Below are positions 1-8,277 of a stretch of 64,000 nt of DNA, piece after piece. The stretch comes from Noviherbaspirillum autotrophicum. GTDB taxonomy: Bacteria > Pseudomonadota > Gammaproteobacteria > Burkholderiales > Burkholderiaceae_D. Position numbers and translations under genes: made by a program. Within the stretch, counting starts at the first letter, position 1, and each line of letters starts with the position of its first letter. The stretch spans positions 3,362,962-3,426,961 of the forward strand of contig NZ_JWJG01000028.1 of NCBI RefSeq assembly GCF_000818395.1, read 5' to 3'. The notes below the pieces were generated by a model. That model made no database searches. It was not told where the DNA came from and worked only from the letters and a program-made list of their open reading frames with translations.

Positions 1-1
1 G

Positions 2-130
2 CTGGTGTCAGTCAAGCCGCGCCGGCGCCGCGTCTCGGACGCGGATGAACTGACGTCTTTGTGCCGCCGCTACGAAGGTTTGACGCCGAATCTCGCCAAC
101 GAATTGCGCTTCATGGCGTCGCGCGGCTAA
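2..130 (+). CDS. C-terminal 42 codons of an unidentified protein (5' end outside window)
   Basis: An open frame enters from the left edge and ends at a TAA at 128-130. The visible end is basic (KPRRRR near the edge) and finishes ELRFMASRG. Codon third positions are GC-rich like the neighbours, which supports coding. Its end overlaps the end of the convergent alkB gene by four bases. Too little is present to name a family. Confidence 0.5.
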   Translation: MVSVKPRRRRVSDADELTSLCRRYEGLTPNLANELRFMASRG

Positions 131-762
131 GCTGCGCGCGGCAGCACGATCTTGCGGAAGGTGAGGTTGATGCGCGGCCCGCACGGGCTGCGTTCCTTCT
201 CGACGGCGTGCTGCCAGTGCTTCTGCGTGGCCCCAGCCATGATCAGCAGGCTGCCGTCGGTCAGCTCGAGCGCGATGCACTTCTGGTCCTTGCGGCGCTT
301 GTGGCGGAACTTGAAGATGCGCGTTTCGCCCAAACTCAGCGACGCGATCACCGGCTGGTCGCCGAACTCCGCTTCGTTGTCGCTGTGCCAGCTCACGCTG
401 TCGTGCTCATTGCGGTAAAGGTTGCACAGCACGCTGTTGAAACGATGCCCGCTCAAGGCTTCGATCTCCTCCTTAATACGGAATAGCGTAGCTGTCCACG
501 CATGCGGCTCGAAGGTAGTGCCGGAATAGGTATAGCGCGCGCCCGCATCGCCATACCACGCCGACAGCCGCGGCTGCAGGTACTCCTTGTCCCACATGCG
601 GATCGTTTCCTGGCGCCATGCGACTTCCTGCAGCAGCGCCTGCAGCAGGCGTTCGGTATGCGGCTTGCGGTAAAAGCCGTGCAGGAACGTCACGTCGGCG
701 TCGATCATCGGGATCGGCTCCAGCACCGGCGTTTGCTCGAACAGGCCCAGCGATTCGGTCAT
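127..762 (-). CDS. alkB: AlkB-type Fe(II)/2-oxoglutarate dioxygenase (DNA alkylation repair)
   Basis: The 211-residue protein belongs to the AlkB superfamily, which oxidatively demethylates 1-methyladenine and 3-methylcytosine in DNA using Fe(II) and 2-oxoglutarate. The facial triad is visible as H126 and D128 (in WHSDNE) and H185 (in WQHAV). The 2-oxoglutarate-binding arginines are R197 and R203 in RINLTFR. Length and C-terminal motif fit short AlkB homologues of the ALKBH2/3 type rather than E. coli AlkB itself. It is the last gene of a minus-strand trio, one base after the DUF1653 gene, so probably cotranscribed. No Ada box or other adaptive-response site was recognised. Confidence 0.9.
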   Translation of the reverse strand: MTESLGLFEQTPVLEPIPMIDADVTFLHGFYRKPHTERLLQALLQEVAWRQETIRMWDKEYLQPRLSAWYGDAGARYTYSGTTFEPHAWTATLFRIKEEIEALSGHRFNSVLCNLYRNEHDSVSWHSDNEAEFGDQPVIASLSLGETRIFKFRHKRRKDQKCIALELTDGSLLIMAGATQKHWQHAVEKERSPCGPRINLTFRKIVLPRAA

Positions 763-763
763 T

Positions 764-991
764 TCAGGATGCGATCAGTTTGAAGCGCGGCGTTTGCACG
801 CCGCCGACATCGACCTGCTCGGCGAACATGGCCGCATTACGGTGGACCAGCTGCGCCCAGTCGGTTTCGTACAGCGGCCGGTAGACGACGCAGACTTCGC
901 CGGTTTCGGTGTTCTTCGACAGGCCGAGCACGAAATACTTCTTGCCCTTGTAATGCTGATAGACGCCGGGAACGATGCAAGGTTCTGTCAT
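764..991 (-). CDS. DUF1653 domain protein
   Basis: This 75-residue protein is almost entirely one DUF1653 domain: PGVYQHYKGKKYFVLGL at the start, a VVYRPLY core and PRFKLI at the end. The family is small and of unknown function, often found next to housekeeping or repair genes. Its ATG lies one base after the TGA of the upstream thioesterase gene, and its stop is one base from the alkB start, so the three genes are tightly packed and very likely translated from one mRNA. Confidence 0.85.
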   Translation of the reverse strand: MTEPCIVPGVYQHYKGKKYFVLGLSKNTETGEVCVVYRPLYETDWAQLVHRNAAMFAEQVDVGGVQTPRFKLIAS

Positions 992-992
992 G

Positions 993-1418
993 TCATCCCT
1001 GTTTCGGCCACAGGATCATCTGCGTGCAGCGGAAGGTCGCGATCAGCTTGCCGGTATCGCGATGTTTGACCAGCGCATCCCACACCTGGGTATTGCGACC
1101 GGTGTGCACTGCGCGTGCCTCGCATTCGACTACGCCTTCGCGCGCGGTTCCCAGGAAATTGCTCTTGAGCTCGATGGTGGTGAAGCTGGCGGCGCCGGCT
1201 GGCAGGTTGGCGATGCAGGCGTAGCCGCACGCGGTGTCAGCCAGCGTCACCACGCTGCCGGCATGCAGGTAGCCGTTGGGGGCCAGGTGCGACGGCTGCA
1301 CCGTCAGTTCGGCGGCGAGGAATTCCTTGTCGACGGCGGTCACGACGATGCCGAGCAGCCCCGGCAGGAAGGGTTTGCCGCGCTGATTGAAGGAGTCGGC
1401 GGTGATGGTCGATTGCAT
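993..1418 (-). CDS. PaaI/YbgC-like hotdog thioesterase
   Basis: The 141-residue protein is a hotdog-fold acyl-CoA thioesterase of the PaaI type. The family core is visible as HLAPNGYLHAGSVVTLADTA, in which the catalytic-region HAG and the following Asp/Glu-equivalent position are recognisable. A C-terminal strand with FRCTQMILW follows. The substrate cannot be told from sequence; phenylacetyl-CoA-type or other aryl/acyl-CoAs are typical for the family. It is the first gene of the minus-strand trio with the DUF1653 and alkB genes. The ATG at 1418 is preceded by a weak ribosome site (AGGTTCAGAACA). Confidence 0.8.
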   Translation of the reverse strand: MQSTITADSFNQRGKPFLPGLLGIVVTAVDKEFLAAELTVQPSHLAPNGYLHAGSVVTLADTACGYACIANLPAGAASFTTIELKSNFLGTAREGVVECEARAVHTGRNTQVWDALVKHRDTGKLIATFRCTQMILWPKQG

Positions 1419-1479
1419 TGTTCTGAACCTCGCTTGGTTGGTTATGCATGCCGCACAGGCCTGTGCGGCAATGGGGAAA

Positions 1480-1944
1480 TCAGGCTGGCCAGCTTACCTT
1501 TTCCGGGCACACCATGCCATCATCGATGGCGGTCGCTTCCATGCTGCCGGCCATGGCCTGGATCACGATGTAGTACAAGTCTTCCTGCGAATGATTGCGC
1601 CAGGTGCGCACGCCGTCGGGAGCGACGCGGATAACGGTGCCCTCGTGCACGTCGATCACCTGATCGTCGACCTGGAACTGGCCGCGCCCCTGCAGGAAGA
1701 TATACAGCTCTTCGTGCAACTTGTGCTGATGATAGAACGGCACGCCCTGGCCTGCAGGCAGCTTGTTGAGCGAGACTTCCATGCCGTTCATGCCGAGCGC
1801 TTCCTTCAGGAACAGCTTGCCCGGAAAGCCGCGCCCCTTGCCCAGCGGATGGAAGAACTGGTAGCGATGCAGGTCGGCCAATGCGCCGACCTGAGCGCCG
1901 GAAAAATTCCTGCCTTTTACTACGTCGAGTTGCGATTCGCTCAT
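1480..1944 (-). CDS. Single-domain cupin protein
   Basis: This is a one-cupin protein of about 154 residues. The first cupin motif reads PFYHQHKLHEELYIFLQGRG, with the expected two histidines and a glutamate for metal binding, followed by the second motif around VRTWRNHS. The product may be a small metal-dependent enzyme or sensor; substrate unknown. I chose the ATG at 1944 rather than the in-frame ATG at 1950, because AAGGAG lies seven bases before the former and only one base before the latter. It sits 54 bp downstream of the marR gene, with an operator-like dyad in the gap, so regulation by that MarR protein is likely. Confidence 0.8.
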   Translation of the reverse strand: MSESQLDVVKGRNFSGAQVGALADLHRYQFFHPLGKGRGFPGKLFLKEALGMNGMEVSLNKLPAGQGVPFYHQHKLHEELYIFLQGRGQFQVDDQVIDVHEGTVIRVAPDGVRTWRNHSQEDLYYIVIQAMAGSMEATAIDDGMVCPEKVSWPA

Positions 1945-1966
1945 CGTCATTCTCCTTCAGTAATAA

Positions 1967-1982
1967 AGATGTATATGCATCT
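1967..1982. promoter_or_regulatory. Operator-like dyad upstream of the cupin gene
   Basis: The 16-bp element AGATGTATATGCATCT has AGATG/CATCT arms around a 6-bp centre. Fourteen of these bases (ATGCATATACATCT on the minus strand) recur on the plus strand inside the marR promoter at 2459-2472. A sequence shared by two intergenic gaps next to a marR gene is typical of a MarR operator. No binding data are available, so the assignment is inference. Confidence 0.55.
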
Positions 1983-1998
1983 ATTTGGGCAAAAAAAT

Positions 1999-2424
1999 TT
2001 ACGCGCCCACCTTTTGAACCAAATGAAACACCGTACGGGTCAAGCCATCGAGGTCCACGTCCTGCGCCAGTTTTGCAAATTCCTTTTGCGCATCCTTCCA
2101 GAGCGGCAGCGCCTGCTGCATCTTTTCCTGTCCCGCCGGCGTGATCGTCCAGTGCCGCTCGCGCCGGTCTTCACCCGGCGCAACTGCAATCCAGCCATTG
2201 TCCTGGATGATTTTCAGCGTGCGCGTCAGGGTGGTGCTGTCCATGACCAGCGCCTCGGCCATTTCCCCGGTTGTTAGTCCGGGATAGGCGCTCAACAGGC
2301 GCAGGATGCCGAACTGCGTGATTTTCACGCCGGATGGCTTGAGCGCGGCATCGTACATCTGGGTCACGATGCGCGCGGCCTGGCGAAACGAACCGGCATA
2401 GCAGGGCAGTCTGATCGGCTTCAC
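1999..2424 (-). CDS. MarR-family transcriptional regulator
   Basis: The 141-residue protein has a MarR winged helix-turn-helix: ITQFGILRLLSAYPGLTTGE, then the recognition-helix segment ALVMDSTTLTRTLKIIQDNG, and the wing around GEDRRERHWTITPAG. MarR dimers usually repress adjacent genes and are released by phenolic or oxidant ligands. The frame has no suitable ATG. The best start is the GTG at 2424, about 21 bases after the predicted transcription start, without a clear Shine-Dalgarno. It is divergent from the alpha/beta hydrolase gene and upstream of the cupin gene; a shared dyad suggests autoregulation and control of both. Confidence 0.8.
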   Translation of the reverse strand: MKPIRLPCYAGSFRQAARIVTQMYDAALKPSGVKITQFGILRLLSAYPGLTTGEMAEALVMDSTTLTRTLKIIQDNGWIAVAPGEDRRERHWTITPAGQEKMQQALPLWKDAQKEFAKLAQDVDLDGLTRTVFHLVQKVGA

Positions 2425-2451
2425 GGGAAAAAGAGGGAAACGGGTGGAATG

Positions 2452-2480
2452 AATATATATGCATATACATCTATTGTCAA
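2452..2480 (-). promoter_or_regulatory. Sigma70 promoter of marR with embedded operator motif
   Basis: On the minus strand TTGACA (2480-2475) is followed after exactly 17 bp by TATATT (2457-2452), a near-consensus housekeeping promoter. The spacer contains the sequence ATGCATATACATCT (2459-2472, plus strand), identical to the core of the dyad at 1967-1980. A repressor bound there would block RNA polymerase directly. Confidence 0.65.
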
Positions 2481-2580
2481 ACCGGTCAAAGCGTTGCAGG
2501 GCCGACCGCCGGTGCACAAGCGGTGAACTTGGCCTATCACTAACAGTCCCACCGTGTACCACTATGTCGGGAGCATGAAC

Positions 2581-3651
2581 ATGAACGATTTTGCCGGGCG
2601 TCAGCTCAGCGCGTTCCGGGCGGCCGCTCGCCGCCCCGGGACCCAACGCAACATGACTTGGATTGCCGCCGGCGCGGCGCTGGCAGCGACAGCATTGCTG
2701 GTGCGGCAGCGCACGCAACAGGCCGAGCACGATCATCCGCCGGTCGGGCATTTCATGTATGTGGATGGCGTGCGCCTGCACTATGTCGAGCGCGGACAAG
2801 GTCAGCCGCTGGTGCTGTTGCATGGCGATGGCAGCATGATCCAGGATTTCGAGATCAGCGGCCTGATCGACCTTGCGGCCAGCAAATACCGCGTGATCGT
2901 GTTCGACCGGCCCGGCTACGGATACAGCCGCCGGCCGCGCGACCGCATATGGGGGCCGCAGGCGCAGGCGGCATTGCTGCATCACGCGCTGCAGCTGCTC
3001 GATGTCGAACAGCCGATCGTGCTGGGCCATTCCTGGGGCACGATGGTTGCGCTGTCGCTGGCGCTGGATTACCCGACCTATGTGAAAAGCCTGGTGCTGC
3101 TGTCGGGCTACTACTATCCGACGGTGCGCATCGACGTGCCGCTGCTGTCGCCGCCGGCCATTCCGGTGATCGGCGACTTGTTGCGTTACACGGTATCGCC
3201 ATTAATCGGACGCATGATCTGGCCGCTGCTGAAATGGCGCATATTCACGCCGGCGCCGGTGACGGAACGCTTTTCGTCGGAATTCCCGATCTGGATGGTG
3301 CTGCGCCCCTTGCACTTGCGCGCGTCGGCCGCGGAGACCGCGATGCTGATCCCGTCGGCATTCATGCTGAGCAAGCGGTATCACGAACTAAACGTGCCGA
3401 CCGTGATCATGGCCGGCGATGGCGATACCTATGTCAACACGCATGTGCATTCGGAGCACTTGCACCGCGACTTGCCGCAAAGCGAATACCGGACCGTGCC
3501 CGGTGCCGGGCACATGGTCCACCATCTGGCGCCGCAGCAGGTGATGGCGGCGATCGACCGTGCCGCGCAAGTCGCCAAGCTGCCGGCCGGGCAGGGTGTG
3601 CCGCAAGTGCCGTCAGGCCAGCCAGGTCAATTCGAATACTACGGGTCCTGA
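2581..3651 (+). CDS. Alpha/beta hydrolase, membrane-anchored
   Basis: The 356-residue protein carries one N-terminal membrane segment (about residues 25-42) and an alpha/beta-hydrolase fold. The oxyanion HG is at 81-82, the nucleophile elbow GHSWG places Ser151, and the remaining triad is likely Asp282 (GDGD) and His311 (GAGHMVHH). Related proteins hydrolyse esters or epoxides; the substrate is unknown. The start at 2581 is preferred over 2575 and 2554 because GGGAG ends seven bases before it. The gene is divergent from marR; induction together with the cupin gene is plausible but not shown. The C-terminal tail after residue 330 is Gly/Pro/Gln-rich. Confidence 0.85.
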   Translation: MNDFAGRQLSAFRAAARRPGTQRNMTWIAAGAALAATALLVRQRTQQAEHDHPPVGHFMYVDGVRLHYVERGQGQPLVLLHGDGSMIQDFEISGLIDLAASKYRVIVFDRPGYGYSRRPRDRIWGPQAQAALLHHALQLLDVEQPIVLGHSWGTMVALSLALDYPTYVKSLVLLSGYYYPTVRIDVPLLSPPAIPVIGDLLRYTVSPLIGRMIWPLLKWRIFTPAPVTERFSSEFPIWMVLRPLHLRASAAETAMLIPSAFMLSKRYHELNVPTVIMAGDGDTYVNTHVHSEHLHRDLPQSEYRTVPGAGHMVHHLAPQQVMAAIDRAAQVAKLPAGQGVPQVPSGQPGQFEYYGS

Positions 3652-3695
3652 TCCAGGCGTGCGCTACGCACCGCTACGACACGCCGCGCCGCGCT

Positions 3696-4346
3696 TCAAT
3701 AGCGCATCCGGTACTGATAGCCCTGGTAGCGCATGATCATCCCATCCGGCTGCATTCGCTCCAGGACGAGGCCGGGCGCGGCTTCGTCGCCTTCGCCCAG
3801 CAGGCGGTCATTGATCAGGACGGAGCGCTCCGCCTTGTTGCTGGAATAAATGTAGCCACCAACTTTCAGCGGCGGAATCTGCCTTTGTATGGCGTCGGGC
3901 AAGTCGCGCAGCATGAGGACAGGCGCCGGCTCGGCCGCAGGCGGCGGTGGCGCTTTTTTCGCCGCAGCCGTTTTGGCGGACTTCGCTTTCGCAGGCGGCG
4001 CTTCCGTTGCTGCCTCAACCGGCTTTGCCGGTTCATCGTGCGCCGCTTCGGCGGCAGGCTGTTGCGCCATCTTGGGGGCGATGGGTGCCGACACCGGTCG
4101 CGCAAGCCGGGCGGGAGCTGCTGGCGCGGACGGCGGCGACCGCATCCAGGCAAGACCTGCCAATACCAAGGCGAGCGCGGCAGCCAGCACGACTGCGGGC
4201 ACAGTCGCAACCATCCATGGCTTTGAAGAGTGGCGCAGCCCTGCCGCTGCAGGCGCCGCTGCGGATGGTGGTAAATGCGGATTGGATGCCGCGCCGGTAC
4301 TGCGTTCGGCTTCCGCTTTTTTCAGCGCATCGAGGATATACGACAT
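3696..4346 (-). CDS. gspB: Type II secretion protein GspB (ExeB-like)
   Basis: The 216-residue protein begins MSYILDALKKAEAER, the signature cytoplasmic start of GspB proteins. It continues with one transmembrane segment (AVVLAAALALVLAGLAW), a long Ala/Pro/Lys-rich periplasmic linker, and the C-terminal GspB domain (LRDLPDAIQ ... GYIYSSNK ... GYQYRMRY). GspB works with the ATPase GspA/ExeA to place the secretin of the type II secretion system through peptidoglycan. It lies four bases after the exeA-like gene, so the two are an operon. No other gsp genes are in the window. Confidence 0.88.
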   Translation of the reverse strand: MSYILDALKKAEAERSTGAASNPHLPPSAAAPAAAGLRHSSKPWMVATVPAVVLAAALALVLAGLAWMRSPPSAPAAPARLARPVSAPIAPKMAQQPAAEAAHDEPAKPVEAATEAPPAKAKSAKTAAAKKAPPPPAAEPAPVLMLRDLPDAIQRQIPPLKVGGYIYSSNKAERSVLINDRLLGEGDEAAPGLVLERMQPDGMIMRYQGYQYRMRY

Positions 4347-4350
4347 CGGA

Positions 4351-6120
4351 TTATTCCTTCGGAGAGGCAACGCGGCTGGCCACCACCGCCGCAGCGTCGC
4401 GCAGGCGCGGCTCCGGCACGCCGGCGACGCGGTTCAGGTGCATCAGCGTGACCGGGCCGACCACGCCATCGATAAACAAGCCTTGCGCGGACTGGAAGTC
4501 GACCACCTGGGCCAGCATGCGCTGGTCGAACGGTTGATCGGCGACCGCCTTGCTGCCGCCATAAATCCTGGCGAGCTGGGTAGCGATCCAGTCCACGTGC
4601 GGACCGCGGTCGCCTTGCTTGGCCGCTTCCGAAAACGCCGCTGGCACGCGCCACAACAATGTGAATTCGCCGCGAAAATGCCGCGTCAGCGCCGTCAAGC
4701 TGACCTGTTGACTGGCGCCGCCGGCGCGCAGCGTCGCGCCGGATTCGTCCAGCCCGGTAAGCAGTGCGTAGTAGGCGTGATTTGCGGTGTCGCGCAGCCT
4801 GAGCACGGCCGGCCGGTCGAGCTGGCGCAGTTCGGCCAGACCGCTACTGCTGCTGTAACAGCGCAGGCTGGCCTTCAGCGCGGCATCGCACGGATCGTCG
4901 TTCCTGCCGGGAGGCGCAACGCCCCACAGGCCGATCAACTGGCGTAGCGCTTCCTTTTCGCTGCGCAGTGCGCGACTGGCCGCCGCCGGCTCCGGCAGAA
5001 TCGCGTCCGCCGCAGGCGCCGGTGCTTCGGCTTTCGGCGTTACGGCAGACGGCGCGGGCGGCGCCGCTTGCGCTGCAGCGGCGGACGCAACCGGGGCCGC
5101 CTTCGCTGTCGCACTGGCGGCGCCGCGCTGCGGCGCGTCCTGGCTGGCGCCAAACATTCCTTCAAACACCCTCCGGCCGAGCATCCTGCCCGGCTCGCCT
5201 TTGCCCAGTGTCCAGGCCGCCGCGCCCGCCATCATCATGCCGGCCAATCCCGCCATTGCCGCATGGCGCAGGCGCGCGCTTTTTCTGCTGGCGGTGGCGG
5301 GCGCACCGAACAGTTCAAGCGCGGCGGTGGCAACGATCTGGCGGTCCACTTCGTGCTTGCCGCCGGCATAGGCGCCGAGCAGCGCGCGATCGCACAGCAG
5401 GTTGATCCGCCGCGGCACGCCTTGCGTCAATCGATGGATGTGCTTCATCAGCGGCTGCTGGAACGGCGACGCCGCCGCCAGTCCGGAGGTCGACAGGCGG
5501 TGCTGGATATAGCTGGCCGTTTCCTGTTCCGACAGCGCCGGCAGGTGGTAGCGCGCGATCACGCGCTGCGCCAGTTGTTCCAGGTCGGGGCGGGCCAGCA
5601 CCTCGCGCAGTTCAGGCTGGCCGATCAGGATGATCTGCAGCAGCTTGCGTTCGCTGGTTTCGAGGTTGGTCAGCAGGCGCAACTGCTCCAGCACGTCGAC
5701 CGACAGGTTTTGCGCCTCGTCGATGATCAGCACGTTGTTCCTGCCCTGCGCGTGGGCGGTAAGCAGGTAGCGGTTGAGCGCGTCGATGTAATCCTTTACG
5801 CCGCTGCGGCCCGCGCCCTCGTGCGATACCGCGATATGGAATTCCTCGCAAATCGATTGCAGCAGTTCGGCGACGGTGAGCTTCGGGTTGAAGATATAGG
5901 CGACGTTGCAGTCCGCCGGTACCTGTTCCAGGAAGCAACGGCACACCGTGGTCTTGCCGGTGCCGATTTCGCCGGTAAGCACCACCACGCCGCCGCCGCT
6001 GTTGGCGCCATAGACGAGATGCGCCAGCGCCTCGTGATGATGCCGGCTCATGAACAGAAAGCGCGGATCGGGCGAGATCGAGAAGGGATTGCGCGCCAGC
6101 CGGAAGAAATGGATATACAT
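4351..6120 (-). CDS. exeA: ExeA/GspA-type AAA ATPase with peptidoglycan-binding domain
   Basis: The 589-residue protein has an AAA domain with Walker A GEIGTGKTT (50-58) and Walker B VLIIDEAQN (130-138). A transmembrane segment follows near residue 290 (AAMAGLAGMMMAGAAAW), then an Ala/Pro-rich linker, and a C-terminal region ending in a PG_binding_1-like repeat (VVDFQSAQGLFIDGVVGP). This is the domain order of Aeromonas ExeA, which with ExeB/GspB remodels peptidoglycan for secretin assembly. It is upstream of gspB on the same strand with four bases between them. The ribosome site before the ATG at 6120 is weak. Confidence 0.88.
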   Translation of the reverse strand: MYIHFFRLARNPFSISPDPRFLFMSRHHHEALAHLVYGANSGGGVVVLTGEIGTGKTTVCRCFLEQVPADCNVAYIFNPKLTVAELLQSICEEFHIAVSHEGAGRSGVKDYIDALNRYLLTAHAQGRNNVLIIDEAQNLSVDVLEQLRLLTNLETSERKLLQIILIGQPELREVLARPDLEQLAQRVIARYHLPALSEQETASYIQHRLSTSGLAAASPFQQPLMKHIHRLTQGVPRRINLLCDRALLGAYAGGKHEVDRQIVATAALELFGAPATASRKSARLRHAAMAGLAGMMMAGAAAWTLGKGEPGRMLGRRVFEGMFGASQDAPQRGAASATAKAAPVASAAAAQAAPPAPSAVTPKAEAPAPAADAILPEPAAASRALRSEKEALRQLIGLWGVAPPGRNDDPCDAALKASLRCYSSSSGLAELRQLDRPAVLRLRDTANHAYYALLTGLDESGATLRAGGASQQVSLTALTRHFRGEFTLLWRVPAAFSEAAKQGDRGPHVDWIATQLARIYGGSKAVADQPFDQRMLAQVVDFQSAQGLFIDGVVGPVTLMHLNRVAGVPEPRLRDAAAVVASRVASPKE

Positions 6121-6274
6121 GGAGTTGCATGGTCGGTTGCCAGAGCCGGCATCAGTGTAGCAGTCTGCGCGCGGTCAAACATTGACCAGTCTGGAAACGG
6201 ATGGACGCGGAAGCGCTTTTGCTAGAATGGACCGGCTTGACGCCATCCCCGCATCCACCTATCAAGGAGTCCCC

Positions 6275-6808
6275 ATGCGCATCGTTGCACGTTCTATCCT
6301 GCTGCTGTCGCTGTTGTCCTCATCCGCCGCCGTGCTTGCGGCCGGCCAAACGAAGGCGGGCTTGTGGGAAATGACGATGAAATCCGACGCGATGAAGAAC
6401 ATGCCGAAGATTGCGCCGGAGCAGATGGAACAGATGCGCAAGATGGGCATCAACGTGCCGCAGATGCAGGATGGCGGCCTGGTCACCAAGGTCTGCATTT
6501 CGCAGGAGATGGCCGAGCGCGACGAACCGCCGCCGATGGAAGACAAGGCCAGCGGCTGCCAGACGAGGAATTTTCAGCGCAACGGCAGCAGCTATTCGAT
6601 GGACATTGTCTGCGACGGCCCGCAGATGAAAGGCACGGGCAGGGCCCGGGGCACTTTCTCGGGCAACACCAGCTTCACCTCAACCTACGACTTCAAGGGA
6701 GCGATGCACGGCCAGCCCGTCAGCCAGCATCATGAAACCAGCGGCAAGTGGCTCAGTGCCGATTGCGGCAGCATCAAGCCGATCGGCGACCTGATGCCGA
6801 AGAAGTAA
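6275..6808 (+). CDS. DUF3617 family exported protein
   Basis: This 177-residue protein has a Sec signal peptide (MRIVARSILLLSLLSSSAAVLAAG, cleavage near residue 23) and a DUF3617 domain starting TKAGLWEMTMKSD. Two cysteines (in KVCIS and SGCQT) and a third in DIVCDG probably form periplasmic disulfides. DUF3617 proteins are common in proteobacteria and have no assigned function. AAGGAGT is positioned six bases before the ATG at 6275, which fixes this start over upstream in-frame codons. The gene is divergent from exeA. Confidence 0.8.
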   Translation: MRIVARSILLLSLLSSSAAVLAAGQTKAGLWEMTMKSDAMKNMPKIAPEQMEQMRKMGINVPQMQDGGLVTKVCISQEMAERDEPPPMEDKASGCQTRNFQRNGSSYSMDIVCDGPQMKGTGRARGTFSGNTSFTSTYDFKGAMHGQPVSQHHETSGKWLSADCGSIKPIGDLMPKK

Positions 6809-6846
6809 TCGGCCACAGGCAGAATAGTCCGCAACCTTATCCCGCC

Positions 6847-6872
6847 CGCGTGGCGTCGCGCGCCGCCACGCG
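6847..6872. terminator. GC-rich hairpin between convergent genes
   Basis: CGCGTGGCG and CGCCACGCG form a 9-bp stem around an 8-base loop between the end of the DUF3617 gene and the end of the CHRD gene. There is no T-tract on either side, so it may be only a barrier or a transcript-end stabiliser. Confidence 0.35.
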
Positions 6873-6879
6873 CAGCGTG

Positions 6880-8277
6880 TCAGAAACCTGTGCCTGACAG
6901 TCCGGTGCCGATCGTACTGGTGCCGGTCATACTCGGTCCGATCGTTGTTCCCGTCGTCCCCGTTGTTCCAAAGGCGCCAGTGCCGGTGAGTCCTGTTCCT
7001 GTACCGGTGAGGCCAGTACCAGTCAGACCGGGGCTGGTGAGTCCTGTCCCGGTGAGTCCCGTGCCTGTGAGCCCAGTGCCTGTGAGCCCAGTGCCGGTGA
7101 GTCCTGTCCCGGTGAGTCCTGTCCCGGTGAGTCCGGTACCAGTGAGTCCGGTGCCAGTCAGTCCAGTGTCAGTAAGTCCTGTGCCGGTGAGTCCGGTACC
7201 AGTGAGCCCAGTACCGGTGATACCAGTACCGGTGATACCAGTGCCAGTCAATCCGGTGCCAATGAATCCAGTGCCCGTCGTTACTGGCGTGCCGGCCCCG
7301 GAACTGCCTATGCCGGTCAGGGCGGACACGCTCTGCTGAACCGGCAGGATCTGGCCTCGGATTTCTCCTTCTGGGAAAGATGTGCTACGCACGTTCAGGT
7401 ACAGTCCGCCGCTGGTCAGCACGCGGTACTGGTCGTCCGACAGCGTCGCATTTGCAATCCATACGCCGCTGCCCGCAGGCGTTTCCACCAGCGGGACGAT
7501 GATCGGCCCCGCTGTGCCGGGTGCGCCGGACTGGATATGCGCGGCGGTGCCGACGATGCCGCTGGTGGTGACGGCAACGAGCAGCGACCGCCGGGCAGGA
7601 TCGGTTAGCACTGCGCCGGACCCTTGCCCGGTGCTGGGGTTCGGCGGTATTTCCTGCGTGCCGCGCAGCGCGGCAATGAAGGCGGTGGGGCCGGTGGCCG
7701 CCGCGTTCAGGCCGCTGCCGGTCGCGTTGGTGCCGAATGTGCCGGAGGTGCTATTTGCCGCGACGGCTTGCTGCGACAGGATTTGCCCGCGTATCTCTCC
7801 ATTCGGAAAGCCGGCGCTTCGCACATTGAAGTAGAAATTGCCGCCCTGAAGCGCAGTGAGCTGGGCGTCGGTCAGCGTGAATTTGCTGCTCCAGATAGCG
7901 CTTCCCGGCGCTGTTTCTGCCAGCGTGAAGACAATCGGTCCAGCCGCGCCCGGCGCGCCTTCCTGGATCTGGGCCGCCGTTGCAACGATGCCGCTGGTCG
8001 TGATGGTGGCGGTTGCCACGCGCGTGCCAGGATTGACCACGATGGTGCCTGCGCCTTGCGCAGCGCTCGCCGTGGCCGGCGTTTCTTCGGCGCCAGTCAG
8101 CGTCGCGGCAAAGGTGTTGACGAGTTCTTGTGCGCCGGCAAGCGTCGTCGTCGACGACCCGGGCGTCGGCGTGGTCAATCCCGCGTCGCCACCGCCGCCG
8201 CCGCAGGAAGCCAGCGCGAGCAGCGCGCAAGCAGCCAGACAGATGCGCGCGTGGTATTTGGCATTGGCGAAAATCAT
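6880..8277 (-). CDS. CHRD-domain lipoprotein with C-terminal GTGLT repeats
   Basis: The 465-residue protein has a lipoprotein signal (lipobox LASC, Cys25) followed by a poly-Gly stretch. Two CHRD domains follow, at about residues 57-172 and 198-315, each ending in NVRS..FP.GEIRGQIL. CHRD domains are found in chordin and in many bacterial surface proteins of unknown role. After residue ~328 the chain becomes about twenty copies of a GTGLT pentapeptide, then a Thr/Gly/Ile-rich end. GGAGGA stands eight bases before the ATG. The repeat is encoded by a 15-bp tandem array, so copy number can vary without loss of frame. The protein is probably on the outer membrane or surface; binding partner unknown. 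Confidence 0.8.
   Translation of the reverse strand: MIFANAKYHARICLAACALLALASCGGGGGDAGLTTPTPGSSTTTLAGAQELVNTFAATLTGAEETPATASAAQGAGTIVVNPGTRVATATITTSGIVATAAQIQEGAPGAAGPIVFTLAETAPGSAIWSSKFTLTDAQLTALQGGNFYFNVRSAGFPNGEIRGQILSQQAVAANSTSGTFGTNATGSGLNAAATGPTAFIAALRGTQEIPPNPSTGQGSGAVLTDPARRSLLVAVTTSGIVGTAAHIQSGAPGTAGPIIVPLVETPAGSGVWIANATLSDDQYRVLTSGGLYLNVRSTSFPEGEIRGQILPVQQSVSALTGIGSSGAGTPVTTGTGFIGTGLTGTGITGTGITGTGLTGTGLTGTGLTDTGLTGTGLTGTGLTGTGLTGTGLTGTGLTGTGLTGTGLTGTGLTSPGLTGTGLTGTGTGLTGTGAFGTTGTTGTTIGPSMTGTSTIGTGLSGTGF
6983..7275 (-). repeat. 15-bp coding tandem repeat (GTGLT pentapeptide)
   Basis: About twenty degenerate copies of a 15-bp unit, seen on the plus strand as variants of CCGGTGAGTCCTGTC. 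They encode the pentapeptide GTGLT, with occasional GTGIT, DTGLT, SPGLT and one truncated GTGTG step. Third-base differences between copies indicate an old, partly homogenised array. The unit is a multiple of three, so gain or loss keeps the reading frame. Confidence 0.85.

Noticed and set aside
6890..7339. Plus-strand frame of VPVSP repeats
   Set aside because: It is the antisense reading of the 15-bp repeat array of the CHRD gene; the lipoprotein signal and CHRD domains support only the minus strand.
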